Shown: positions 44,248-52,221, numbered from the stretch's first letter. The stretch is DNA of 64,000 nt from Alphaproteobacteria bacterium (GCA_016125165.1 WGMH01000006.1:62001-126000); one strand, 5' to 3'. The notes: generated by a model not told the origin, from the letters alone. Program-made: numbers and translations.

Positions 44248-44700
44248 TCAGGCCATCTTCTTGAGGTGGTCTTCGACCTCATAGACCGCCAGATGCACAA
44301 GATCCTTCTCCACTTCGGCCTCGATCGCAGCGCGCGTTTGCGGGGTATAGGCCTTGCGCAGGATGCCCGTGGCATGCGGCGGCGAGACGACAATCAGCTT
44401 TTTGATTTCGTGTGCCTCGACACGCTGGCCGATCTTTGCGGCAACGGCCTTAAGGAAACGCTCTTCAGACTGTTCGTGGAAATCCGTCTGTTCAACCGAT
44501 GAGCGGCGGCCATCGTGCGAGCTGAAGGTGCGGCCGGGATGATCGGTGCCCATCTCATGTGTTGGCCGTTCGTTGTGTTCCGATATGTCCACTGTTTCAA
44601 GCTGCGGATAGACATGATCACCCGCATTGCGCAGCAGCATGGCCTTGCGGCCATCGCACACCAGAACGAATACACCTTGATGCAATACGATTTTCGACAT
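44248..44700 (-). CDS. Host-attachment family protein (baeRF-like)
   Basis: 150 residues: FVLVCDGRKAMLLRNAGD, a long acidic/basic loop (HEMGTDHPGRTFSSHDGRRSSVEQTDFHEQSEERFLKAVAAKI) and a core KKLIVVSPPHATGILRKAYTPQTRAAIEAEVEKDLVHL. This is the 'host attachment' family (AtsE name from Agrobacterium), structurally related to archaeal eRF1 domain 2, so a role on ribosomes or peptidyl-tRNA is plausible but untested. A perfect FNR-type box lies 53 bases upstream of its start. Confidence 0.82.
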   Translation of the reverse strand: MSKIVLHQGVFVLVCDGRKAMLLRNAGDHVYPQLETVDISEHNERPTHEMGTDHPGRTFSSHDGRRSSVEQTDFHEQSEERFLKAVAAKIGQRVEAHEIKKLIVVSPPHATGILRKAYTPQTRAAIEAEVEKDLVHLAVYEVEDHLKKMA

Positions 44701-44752
44701 GTGAAACTCCGTTGGCGGAAATATTCATACGCAAACCCGGCCGGGCCGCTCA

Positions 44753-44766
44753 TTGACCCGCATCAA
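44753..44766 (-). promoter_or_regulatory. FNR/FixK-type box of the host-attachment gene
   Basis: TTGAC-CCGC-ATCAA on the plus strand fits the consensus at every fixed position. Reading the minus strand, TATGAA (44724-44729) follows, placing the box near -41.5. The box also lies just past the end of the acyl-CoA synthetase gene. Confidence 0.78.
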
Positions 44767-44777
44767 CGATCCGCCCT

Positions 44778-47444
44778 TCAACGCCCCGGCGCAAGAGGCA
44801 GCGTTACACGCACAATTCCGGATGCCGTGTGGCTGATCTGGCAGCCCAGATCGTGACAAAGCGCCAGCATCTGCCGGTTTTCCGCCAGCACGTCACCGAA
44901 CAGTTCCCGGGTCCCCCGCGCCTTCGCATAGCCGGCGATGCGATCCATCAGAAGGCGGCCCAGGCCATGGCCCTTCAGGTCGCTGCGTACCAGCACCGCA
45001 AACTCGGCACGAATGTTGTCCGGGTCGGCGGCGATGCGCGAAACGCCAATAACCTCGCTATCGCGAAAGGCAACGAATGCCATCTCGCGGTCGTAGTCGA
45101 TCTGGGTGAGCCGCGCGAGCAATCCGGCGGGCGGTGACTGCAGCGACTGGAAGAAGCGCAGACGCACATCTTCCTTCGTCAATTTCGCGAACAATTCCGT
45201 GAAGGCCGGCATGTCTTCAGGCTTGACCGGCCGCAACAACACATCGCCGATACCGGCAAGATGTTCGGTGGATTCCAGCTGCTTGGGATAAGGGCGGATG
45301 GCAAGGCGCGGCGTATTCGGCGTATCCATGACAACACGGATGCGCGCATCGAGCGCGATCACGCCCTTCTCGTCCGCCAGAAGAGGGTTGATGTCCAGTT
45401 CGCTGATTTCCGGGTTATCGCAGACAAGTTGCGAAATCTTCACGAGCGTGAGCTCGATATCGGCGAGCGCGGCGGGAGGCCGGTCGCGATAGCCCTGTAG
45501 CAATTTCCAGATTCGCGTATGACTCATCATCTCCCGCGCCAGCGCCATGTTGAGCGGTGGAAGCGCCAGGCATTTGTCGCCGATCACTTCCACCGCCGTG
45601 CCGCCGTGCCCGAACAGCAGAAACGGCCCGAAGGTGGCGTCGCTCGCCATGCCGAGGATGAGTTCGAAGGCCCCGGGTCGCCGCACCATTTCCTGAACCA
45701 CAAAGCCATCAATACGGGCATCGGGCCGGGCCTTGGCGATGCGCGTCAGCATCGCTTCACCTGCGCCACGCACCGCATCTGCGTTTTCCAGATCAAGTGC
45801 CACGCCGCCGACATCGGATTTGTGCGTGATATCGGGCGAAAAAATCTTGAGAGCGACCGGGCAGTTCCACTGCGTCGCCTTTGCAGTGGCTTCATCAACG
45901 GACTTAACGGTGGCGGAGCGAACGGTCGGTATGCCGTAGCATTCGAACAGTGCATGCACGTCCGGTTCACCCAGCCAGCCGGGACCCTTCTTCAAGGCGG
46001 CTGCGACAATCGCCCGGGCGCATGCGTCATCCGGCGCGAAATCGCCGGGAACCGATGGCGGCACTTCCATCAGCGTTTCCTGTCCGCGCCGATAGCGCAC
46101 CAGATGCATGAAACCGCGCACCGCTTTTTCCGGGGTTTCATACGTGGGAAGGGCTGCCTTCGCGAAAATCTGCCGGGCCGCCTCCGCGCCTTCCGATCCG
46201 AGCCAGTTGGTCAGGATTGCGCGCTTGGTCTCTTTCGCGGCCTCCACGATGGCTGCCGCCGCATCAAGACCGGAGGCGACAGCGGTGGGACAATTCAGCA
46301 CCAGAATGGCATCGCGTCCTGGCGCTTCGGTCAGCACTTTCAGGGCGGCGGCATACCGGTTGCCATCGGCATCGCCAATGATGTCCACCGGATTGCCGTG
46401 TGACCAGGTGGCCGGCAAAACACCATTCAGCTTTTCGATTGTGTCCTTGCCCAGTTCGGCCAGATTGCCGCCCTGATCCATCAGCGCATCGGTGGCAAGC
46501 ACGCCAACCCCACCGCCATTGGTCAGAATGTAGAGGGAGTCGCTTCCCACATTCGGACGCGTGGCAAGCGTTTCGACCGCATCGAACACCTCGTCGAGGT
46601 CGTAGACACGCAGAATGCCGGCACGACGAAACGCTGCATCATAGACCCCATCAATACCGGCGAGCGCACCGGTGTGCGATGCCGCTGCCTTTGCCGCCGC
46701 TGCGTGACGGCCGGCCTTGATTGCGATCACCGGCTTCAGCCGCGACGCCGCGCGCGCTGCCGACATGTATTTGCGCGACTGCGTAACCGCCTCGACATAG
46801 AGCATGATCGCGCTCGTATCGGGATCGGTGGCGAGATAATCGAGCATGTCGCCGAAGTCGACATCCGCCATGTCGCCCAGCGACACCAGGTGTGAAAAGC
46901 CGATGTCGCGGGCGCGCGCCCAATCCAGCACGGTCGTCAGCATCGCGCCAGATTGCGCCACAAACGCCACGTGCCCCTTCTTCGGCGCGATATGGGCGAA
47001 GGATGCGTTGAGACCGGCAGGCGTCGAGAGCACGCCTACGCAGTTAGGTCCTACAATGCGCATGAGATTGGGTCTGGCGGCGGCAAGCATCTGCGCCTCC
47101 AGTTCCATGCCGTGCGCCGAGCCGGCTTCGCGAAATCCCGCGGTGATGACGATGGCGCCACGCGTACCGCGCTTTCCCAGTTCGGATATGATGCCCGGCA
47201 CGGTGTCTGGCGGCGTGCAGATGACCGCCAGATCCGGCGTCACCGGCAGGCTCTGGATGTCCTTGTACGCAAGCACACCATCCACGGCTTCATGGTGTGG
47301 GTTCACCGGCATGACCGGGCCGTCAAACCCGCCTGCCATCAGGTTGCGGGCCACCAGCGCACCGATAGCATGAGGCCGCGTGCTGGCGCCGATCAGCGCG
47401 ACGGACCGGGGCCGGAAGATTGCATCGAGATTTCGGATGGACAT
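44778..47444 (-). CDS. ADP-forming acyl-CoA synthetase fused to a GNAT acetyltransferase (Pat-like)
   Basis: 888 residues. In order: CoA-binding domain (RSVALIGASTRPHAIGALVARNLMAGG), succinyl-CoA-ligase-like domains (IVGPNCVGVLSTPAGLNASFA; KAGRHAAAAKAAASHTGALAG), an ATP-grasp domain (PVALKIFSPDITHKSDVGGVALDLENADAV; GFVVQEMVRRPGAFELILGMASD), and a C-terminal GNAT domain (VGVSRIAADPDNIRAEFAVLVRSDLKGHGLGRLLMDRIAGYAKARG). The arrangement matches PatZ/Pat lysine acetyltransferases, where the synthetase part senses acyl-CoA. It lies in an FNR-box cluster; regulation from 47478-47491 is possible but the box is close to the ATG. Confidence 0.9.
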   Translation of the reverse strand: MSIRNLDAIFRPRSVALIGASTRPHAIGALVARNLMAGGFDGPVMPVNPHHEAVDGVLAYKDIQSLPVTPDLAVICTPPDTVPGIISELGKRGTRGAIVITAGFREAGSAHGMELEAQMLAAARPNLMRIVGPNCVGVLSTPAGLNASFAHIAPKKGHVAFVAQSGAMLTTVLDWARARDIGFSHLVSLGDMADVDFGDMLDYLATDPDTSAIMLYVEAVTQSRKYMSAARAASRLKPVIAIKAGRHAAAAKAAASHTGALAGIDGVYDAAFRRAGILRVYDLDEVFDAVETLATRPNVGSDSLYILTNGGGVGVLATDALMDQGGNLAELGKDTIEKLNGVLPATWSHGNPVDIIGDADGNRYAAALKVLTEAPGRDAILVLNCPTAVASGLDAAAAIVEAAKETKRAILTNWLGSEGAEAARQIFAKAALPTYETPEKAVRGFMHLVRYRRGQETLMEVPPSVPGDFAPDDACARAIVAAALKKGPGWLGEPDVHALFECYGIPTVRSATVKSVDEATAKATQWNCPVALKIFSPDITHKSDVGGVALDLENADAVRGAGEAMLTRIAKARPDARIDGFVVQEMVRRPGAFELILGMASDATFGPFLLFGHGGTAVEVIGDKCLALPPLNMALAREMMSHTRIWKLLQGYRDRPPAALADIELTLVKISQLVCDNPEISELDINPLLADEKGVIALDARIRVVMDTPNTPRLAIRPYPKQLESTEHLAGIGDVLLRPVKPEDMPAFTELFAKLTKEDVRLRFFQSLQSPPAGLLARLTQIDYDREMAFVAFRDSEVIGVSRIAADPDNIRAEFAVLVRSDLKGHGLGRLLMDRIAGYAKARGTRELFGDVLAENRQMLALCHDLGCQISHTASGIVRVTLPLAPGR

Positions 47445-47477
47445 GGCCGCTCCTTACGAAGGCTGTTGGGCCGTTCC

Positions 47478-47491
47478 TTGATCCAGGTCAA
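47478..47491 (+). promoter_or_regulatory. FNR/FixK-type box between the synthetase gene and the 35-aa gene
   Basis: TTGAT-CCAG-GTCAA fits the consensus completely. The centre is 63.5 bases before the 35-residue gene's ATG, identical to the distance in front of the universal stress gene, and 40 bases from the divergent synthetase start. The plus-strand gene is the better target. Confidence 0.75.
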
Positions 47492-47547
47492 TGAACAGAG
47501 GCCCGTTTTATCGCCGATTGCCCCGCGTCAGCTAACGGGAGCTATAC

Positions 47548-47655
47548 ATGACATCCGGGGAAATGGCCTACGTGGTGATGGTGATTGCCGCATTCTGCAC
47601 TTTCGGAATTGTGCTGGCCGTGACAAGCTCGTGGGCGAAAGAAAAGCGGCAGTAG
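47548..47655 (+). CDS. 35-residue single-helix membrane peptide
   Basis: ATG 47548 follows GGGAG with six bases between; stop TAG at 47653-47655. The sequence opens MTSGEMAYVVMVIAAFC and continues as one hydrophobic helix, ending SSWAKEKRQ with positive charges, so N-out/C-in is likely. The size and pattern recall small oxidase-accessory subunits (CcoQ or CydX type), but there is no diagnostic motif. An FNR-type box lies upstream at the standard distance and a cytochrome c gene starts 12 bases after the stop, so a respiratory role is inferred. Confidence 0.65.
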   Translation: MTSGEMAYVVMVIAAFCTFGIVLAVTSSWAKEKRQ

Positions 47656-47666
47656 AAGACATCTTG

Positions 47667-48077
47667 ATGACCGAAACGCGCGGCAGACGAAATTCGCTCA
47701 TTGGCAGTCTCGTCTTCTGCGCGGTGCTGCTTCTGCCCGGTCAGGGCTTTGCGGCAGACAACGTGCTGCGCGATGCCCAGATGCAGCGCGAAGATGGCCA
47801 CCTTCTGGCGGAACGGCAGTGTTCGACCTGCCACGCCATCGGGCGCAAGGGTGCCAGCCCGCGGCCTGATGCACCGGTATTCCGCACCATTCTGCGCCGC
47901 TATCGCGCCGATGTTCTGGAACAGGAATTGGTGGAAGGCATCAAGCTGGGCCATCCGGACATGCCGCTGTTCCAGCTCAACCCGGCGGCGGTGGACGATC
48001 TGATCGCTTATCTCAAATCCATCCAGCAGCGGCCAAAGTCGAGGAAAAAGCCCGTTGGCTCCGCGCCCACGCCCTAG
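47667..48077 (+). CDS. Periplasmic monohaem cytochrome c
   Basis: 136 residues with a Sec signal (SLVFCAVLLLPGQGFAADN). One haem site, CSTCH, occurs near residue 53, with the axial-methionine region GHPDMPLFQLNPAAVDDLIAYLKSIQ near the C-terminus, as in class I c-type cytochromes. It probably carries electrons to or from an oxidase or reductase outside this window. It lies 12 bases downstream of the 35-residue membrane peptide and under the same FNR-type box. Its stop overlaps the convergent 71-residue gene. Confidence 0.88.
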   Translation: MTETRGRRNSLIGSLVFCAVLLLPGQGFAADNVLRDAQMQREDGHLLAERQCSTCHAIGRKGASPRPDAPVFRTILRRYRADVLEQELVEGIKLGHPDMPLFQLNPAAVDDLIAYLKSIQQRPKSRKKPVGSAPTP

Positions 48078-48289
48078 GGCCGCATGAACATGTAATCCCG
48101 GTCCGGGTCGCAATTGTCCGCCAGAAATTCGAGCTCCGAGCGGACATCGGGAATGCTGCGCCGCTCCAGGTAGTTCGCAACCACAATGCCGATCAGGGCC
48201 TTCCCCAGCACGTCTGGGTTGATGTTTTCGCCTTCGGCCTCTGCCAGTGCCGTTTCAAAGCATTTTTTGGCGATCTTGTGTGCGCTCAT
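48074..48289 (-). CDS. Hypothetical 71-residue protein
   Basis: MSAHKIAKKCFETALAEAEGENINPDVLGKALIGIVVANYLERRSIPDVRSELEFLADNCDP..., mostly helical and without a membrane segment. It resembles small uncharacterised proteins found beside FixK-type regulons, but I cannot name a family. The ATG at 48289 has a divergent FNR-type box 66 bases upstream (48355-48368). It overlaps the cytochrome gene by four bases at the 3' end. Confidence 0.6.
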   Translation of the reverse strand: MSAHKIAKKCFETALAEAEGENINPDVLGKALIGIVVANYLERRSIPDVRSELEFLADNCDPDRDYMFMRP

Positions 48290-48354
48290 GGATAGCCGTC
48301 CGTTGCCTGAATTGCGTTACCGGTCATTGCCTAAGCATTGAAAACCGCCCGTCT

Positions 48355-48368
48355 TTGACGCGCATCAA
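48355..48368. promoter_or_regulatory. FNR/FixK-type box between the 71-aa gene and the FixK-like gene
   Basis: TTGAC-GCGC-ATCAA fits the consensus at all fixed positions. It can serve either the FixK-like gene (start 88 bases right) or the 71-residue gene (start 66 bases left). If the former, the regulator is autoregulated. Confidence 0.78.
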
Positions 48369-48455
48369 GTAGAATCCCCTATGCGGCTTTGTGTCATGGC
48401 TGTCGGGCGTCCAGTCTGATAAATTCTCACCTGCGACGCGATGACAGAGGCCAGA

Positions 48456-49184
48456 ATGTCGAAGCTCTCGGGTGCTTCTCATTCCCGTTCCGCCAACGGC
48501 CTATCTCCTGTGCCGGCTGCCTGTGAGGGCGGATGCCGTTTCTTTGTCGATGACCTTTCCAAGGAAGCCGCCATTCATCACGCGGCGGGGCCGGCCATCA
48601 CCTATGGCAAGAACGAGGTGGTCTATCGCCAGGGCGAAAAGGCCGCGCATTGCTACAAGGTGGTGGAAGGCGCTGTGCGTGTTTCCCGCGTGCTCATGGA
48701 CGGGCACCGGCAGGTGCTGAATTTCGTGCTGCCGGGCGAAACCTTCGGTCTTGAACTCAGCGACAGCTACACGGCCGACGCCGAAGTGGTGCGCAACGCC
48801 CTGCTGCTGCGCTGTTCGCGTGCCTGCATCATGCATCTCACCGACGCGGAAACCGAAAAGCGCCGCAAGATGATGGCAATGCTGAGCGATGGCATGTCGG
48901 CGGCGCAGGAGCATGTGGTGCTTTTGGGGCAGCAGAGCGCGCGCGAGCGCGTCGCCATGTTTCTGCTGCGGCTCGCCCACCATGCGCGCATCGAAGATCG
49001 CGGCATGATCGAAGTGCCGATGGGGCGTCAGGACATGGCCGATTATCTGGGGCTGACGCTGGAAACGACCTGCCGCACGCTGACCGATCTGAAAACGCGC
49101 GGCGTGATATCGATTCCCAACCGCCGCCAGATCGAAGTGCGCAGCCTCACAGGCGTTCAGGCTGCCGCCGAGGGCGACCTCTGA
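48456..49184 (+). CDS. Crp/Fnr-family regulator, FixK-like
   Basis: 242 residues from ATG 48456 (AGAGG upstream; ATG 48441 is in frame but lacks a site). cNMP-binding-like domain: NEVVYRQGEKAAHCYKVVEGAVRVSRVLMDGHRQVLNFVLPGETFGLE. HTH: MGRQDMADYLGLTLETTCRTLTDLKTRGVISIP. The recognition helix E..CR keeps the Glu and Arg that FNR/FixK proteins use for TTGA half-sites. Only two N-terminal cysteines (CEGGC) plus one in AHCYK are present, so a full FNR Fe-S set is not evident and the protein is better called FixK-like. Five matching boxes lie within 8 kb. Confidence 0.88.
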   Translation: MSKLSGASHSRSANGLSPVPAACEGGCRFFVDDLSKEAAIHHAAGPAITYGKNEVVYRQGEKAAHCYKVVEGAVRVSRVLMDGHRQVLNFVLPGETFGLELSDSYTADAEVVRNALLLRCSRACIMHLTDAETEKRRKMMAMLSDGMSAAQEHVVLLGQQSARERVAMFLLRLAHHARIEDRGMIEVPMGRQDMADYLGLTLETTCRTLTDLKTRGVISIPNRRQIEVRSLTGVQAAAEGDL

Positions 49185-49187
49185 AGC

Positions 49188-49556
49188 CTATGGCGACGCC
49201 GCGCGCAGCATGCGCTCGCGCGGCAACATCGACCCGGTAAACGGATCAAAAAACAGCGTGGCCAACCCGGCCTTGCGCCATGCCTGAATCCCACCCGCCA
49301 TATGCGCAGCCTTGCCGTAACCGGTCTTTTCGTAGATGAGCGCCGCGCGCTTGGACCGGATGCCGGAGGCGCAATGAAAGATCACGGGCCTTCCAGCGGG
49401 TATCTGCCCCGGATCAAAGGTGGAGAGCGGAAATAGCAGCGCGCCTTCAATGCGCTCGGCCGCATATTCTGGCGGCTCGCGCACATCGACCAGCACGATT
49501 TCCCGGTCCTTGAGGGCCTGCGCGACATCTTGCGGGGCCAAGGCGCGAATGGACAT
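49188..49556 (-). CDS. Rhodanese-domain protein
   Basis: 122 residues, single rhodanese domain. The substrate-sulfur cysteine is in FHCASGIRSKRAALIYEKTGYGKAAHMAGGIQAWRKAG, with a DVREPPEYAAERIEGALLFPLS start (CH2A-like). It may act in sulfur transfer or sulfide/thiosulfate handling. An FNR-type box at 49620-49633 lies about 65 bases upstream. It converges with the FixK-like gene, three bases apart. Confidence 0.88.
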   Translation of the reverse strand: MSIRALAPQDVAQALKDREIVLVDVREPPEYAAERIEGALLFPLSTFDPGQIPAGRPVIFHCASGIRSKRAALIYEKTGYGKAAHMAGGIQAWRKAGLATLFFDPFTGSMLPRERMLRAASP

Positions 49557-49619
49557 GAATCCGCTCAGCTTGCGCTATCGATTGCACCTCAAGCTTGGCA
49601 AAGCCCCGCAGCGTCAACA

Positions 49620-49633
49620 TTGACGCAGGTCAG
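49620..49633 (-). promoter_or_regulatory. FNR/FixK-type box of the rhodanese gene
   Basis: On the minus strand CTGAC-CTGC-GTCAA matches nine of ten fixed positions. The centre is about 70 bases before the rhodanese ATG and just past the coq4 stop. The -10 is not obvious. Confidence 0.6.
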
Positions 49634-49648
49634 AAAACCGCAATTGGG

Positions 49649-50605
49649 TCAGGCCGCCGTTTCGAGCTGCTCGGCCAGATCGGCCGGATAAGGCGACTGG
49701 TACGGCGCGATCCCGCAACGGGCTCGCACCTCATCGGTGGGCAGATGCCACAGGCTTTCCCAATTGATCCCGAGCATGGGGGGCGTGGTGCGGCCATGCA
49801 CCCAGGCCGTGAGGATCAGCTCAGTCAGCAGCGCGAAGGCCGGTTGGGCGCGGAACGCCGTTGAGGCCGTCACCACCGCCAGGAACATCGCCGAATAGGT
49901 ATGGCCGAACTGCGCCAGTTGAAACGCCGAGATGGCAACCTCGTGCAATTTGGTTGTCTCGTAACCTGCCGTAATGTGCCAAAGATCATGTGATTGCAGC
50001 ACACGCGCATTCACATAACCGAGCGGTTGCGGCAGACCTGAAAGGCCGAGCACATCGCGATCGAGAACTTCCAGATCGAAATTGTTGTCCACGATCAGGC
50101 GATAGAATGTGTGGCCGAGCGAACCTTCGGGGCAGGCGGCAAGATCTGCCAGTTGAAAACGTGGCGGTATTCCCTGCCCCGCCGCATCGAGGACACCGGG
50201 AAATGCAGAAATCGCATCAATGGCATGTTCGCGAAAATCCGAAGCGAGCAAGCCGCCAAGCGCCGCCGTGCGCGTGGTGATTTCGCCCGCACCGATGCCG
50301 GGGGCGGCGCCGTCCACCAAGGCCCAGAAATCACGCCACAGCGCCGTCGAAATCTGCGAAACGCCTTCGGAGAAAGCGGCAATGGCTGGTGCTTTTACAA
50401 CGCACCCAAGCCAGCCATCGGCGGCAGCATCATAAGTGGCTGCGATCTTCGAAGGCGCCGCGAATGCGCAATGGGCAAACGCCGCTGCCAGCGCGCGACA
50501 CGCCGCTTCATCGCCGGCACGTGCCCTGCGCGCAGTCTCGCAAATGTCTGAGACTGCCACACCGGATTGCGCGCGCGCTTCGAACAATGTTCGTTCGTCC
50601 GACAT
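49649..50605 (-). CDS. Coq4-family protein (ubiquinone biosynthesis)
   Basis: 318 residues from ATG 50605. The C-terminal half carries the Coq4 core GSLGHTFYRLIVDNNFDLEVL, LGYVNARVLQSHDLWHITAGYETTKLHEVAISAFQLAQFGHTYS with the metal-binding HDxxH. Coq4 organises quinone biosynthesis enzymes in mitochondria and in some bacteria acts on C1 of the quinone ring. The N-terminal ~110 residues have no clear domain and make the protein longer than many homologues. The role here is by family only. Confidence 0.85.
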   Translation of the reverse strand: MSDERTLFEARAQSGVAVSDICETARRARAGDEAACRALAAAFAHCAFAAPSKIAATYDAAADGWLGCVVKAPAIAAFSEGVSQISTALWRDFWALVDGAAPGIGAGEITTRTAALGGLLASDFREHAIDAISAFPGVLDAAGQGIPPRFQLADLAACPEGSLGHTFYRLIVDNNFDLEVLDRDVLGLSGLPQPLGYVNARVLQSHDLWHITAGYETTKLHEVAISAFQLAQFGHTYSAMFLAVVTASTAFRAQPAFALLTELILTAWVHGRTTPPMLGINWESLWHLPTDEVRARCGIAPYQSPYPADLAEQLETAA

Positions 50606-50777
50606 TACAAAGCCCTTGACCACCCGCCTCTATTCTGGGGCCGGACCGCATGCAGTTTCAAGAGATTGCGAAACGCTCTTTTGGAAACCAACCTGCGACA
50701 GGGCTTCGCTTGACGTTGCGGCGGCCATGGCGCACGCATGGCATCTGGAGCGGCCAACTGATCAAATAAGGATTCCG

Positions 50778-51206
50778 ATGCGCAAATTCGTCTTTGTGGC
50801 TCTTGCTGCAATCGCTTACGCGCCCGCGGCGCTGGCAGGAGGCCTGACGGTGAGCGATGCGTGGATGCGTTCGCTTCCGAACGGACTTCCGGCGGCGGGT
50901 TATTTCGTACTTCACAATGATACCGCCAAAGCAGTTTCGCTCACCGGCGCATCTTCCCCGGCTTGCGGAATGATCATGCTGCACAAATCCGAAATGGTTG
51001 GCGGGATGATGCAGATGTCGCACATGGACAAGGTCGATGCGCCTGCAGGCGGCACTGCCACCTTTGCGCCAGGTGGCAATCACCTGATGTGCATGGAGCC
51101 GAAGCCTGCATTGAAGCCGGGCGCCACAGTTGCTGTCACGCTCAGCTTTGCCGACGGCAGCTCGCTGACGGCGAATTTCCCCGTAAAGAACGCCTCTGGA
51201 AAGTAG
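50778..51206 (+). CDS. PCu(A)C periplasmic copper chaperone
   Basis: 142 residues with a signal peptide (FVFVALAAIAYAPAALAGG). The copper site of the family, H(M)-X10-M-X21-H-X-M, appears as MLHKSEMVGGMMQM ... GGNHLMCM. These proteins deliver Cu(I) to cytochrome oxidase CuA or cbb3 centres, consistent with the neighbouring cytochrome and respiratory-type genes. It ends two bases before the convergent threonine-dehydratase-like gene. Confidence 0.92.
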   Translation: MRKFVFVALAAIAYAPAALAGGLTVSDAWMRSLPNGLPAAGYFVLHNDTAKAVSLTGASSPACGMIMLHKSEMVGGMMQMSHMDKVDAPAGGTATFAPGGNHLMCMEPKPALKPGATVAVTLSFADGSSLTANFPVKNASGK

Positions 51207-51208
51207 GC

Positions 51209-52171
51209 CTATTCGTCTTCGCCGATGATCCCGGCGTAGAGTGCGGCTTCGACATTTCCGCCGGACAGCACCGCGACAGCCTTTGCCGGATCGGTGCCGT
51301 GCGCCAGTGCTCCGGCGATCGCAACCGCGCCACTCGGCTCGGCGACAAGGCGCGCCTCGCGCATGATCCGGCGCATGGCGGCACGGATATCCGCGTCGCG
51401 CACAGTGATGATATCGTGCACATAGCGGCGGATATTCGCCCAGGGCCGCTCGCCAAGCTGCGTCACGCGCAAGCCATCGGCGATGGTGCGGATGGCATCT
51501 GATGGTGCAATGGCAACGATCTCACCTTTGCGGAAACTCTGCTGCGCATCGGCTGCGAATTCCGGTTCAACGCCGATCACGCGCACGGAGGGGTTCAACT
51601 GCGCCACCGCAGCCGATATGCCACCGGCAAGCCCGCCACCGGAAACCGGCACAAAGATCATTTCCACATCCGCGCATTGCGAAAGGATTTCGCGCGCGAT
51701 GGTACCCGTGCCTGCCATGATCGGCATGGCGTCATAGGGCTCAATCACGCTGTAGCCGTGCTGTGCTGCAAGCTCCGCCGTTTTTGTGGCGCGGGATGTG
51801 GCGTCAAACGGCACGATGTGGATGTCTGCACCCCAACGCCGTGTAGCCTCGATTTTCAGCTTCGGCGCACTATCAGGCATCACGATAGCGCATGACATGC
51901 CGAGCGTATGAGCGGCATAGGCAACGGCTTGCGCATGATTGCCGCTCGAGTGCGCCACCACACCCTTCGCGCGCTCCGCCTCGCTCAGCGAGAGCAGCGC
52001 GTTGAACGCGCCCCGTATCTTGAACGCGCCGATGGGGTGAAGGTTTTCGGCTTTCAGACGAAGGCCCGTGGGTGTCATCGCCACGATGGGCGTAACCGCC
52101 ACATGGGGCGCAATGCGCACCGCTGCGGCTTCGACGGCGGAAAGAGGAAGAAGGCTGGGATCGTCTGTCAT
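51209..52171 (-). CDS. Threonine/serine dehydratase family PLP enzyme
   Basis: 320-residue fold-type II PLP enzyme. The PLP lysine is Lys51 in IGAFKIRGAFNAL, and SGNHAQAVAYAA and SGGGLAGG (phosphate loop) are intact. There is no C-terminal ACT domain, so it is catabolic-type threonine ammonia-lyase or serine racemase in layout. Substrate choice cannot be read. It is followed on the other strand by the copper chaperone, and a hairpin separates it from the S10 gene upstream. Confidence 0.88.
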   Translation of the reverse strand: MTDDPSLLPLSAVEAAAVRIAPHVAVTPIVAMTPTGLRLKAENLHPIGAFKIRGAFNALLSLSEAERAKGVVAHSSGNHAQAVAYAAHTLGMSCAIVMPDSAPKLKIEATRRWGADIHIVPFDATSRATKTAELAAQHGYSVIEPYDAMPIMAGTGTIAREILSQCADVEMIFVPVSGGGLAGGISAAVAQLNPSVRVIGVEPEFAADAQQSFRKGEIVAIAPSDAIRTIADGLRVTQLGERPWANIRRYVHDIITVRDADIRAAMRRIMREARLVAEPSGAVAIAGALAHGTDPAKAVAVLSGGNVEAALYAGIIGEDE

Positions 52172-52179
52172 GGAATGAG

Positions 52180-52214
52180 GAAGCCGCCCTTCCGGTCTTG
52201 GGAAGAGCGGCTTC
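52180..52214 (-). terminator. Hairpin after the S10 peptidase gene
   Basis: GAAGCCGC / GCGGCTTC form an 8-bp stem with an inner CTTCC / GGAAG extension interrupted by one mismatch. It starts eight bases beyond the S10 stop codon. There is no U-tract, so termination efficiency is uncertain; it could also be a leader structure before the dehydratase gene. Confidence 0.5.
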
Positions 52215-52221
52215 GCGCTTG

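Noticed and set aside
50753-50770. CTGATCAAAT before the copper chaperone as an FNR-type box
   Set aside because: Only one half-site is present; the partner half is absent at the required spacing.
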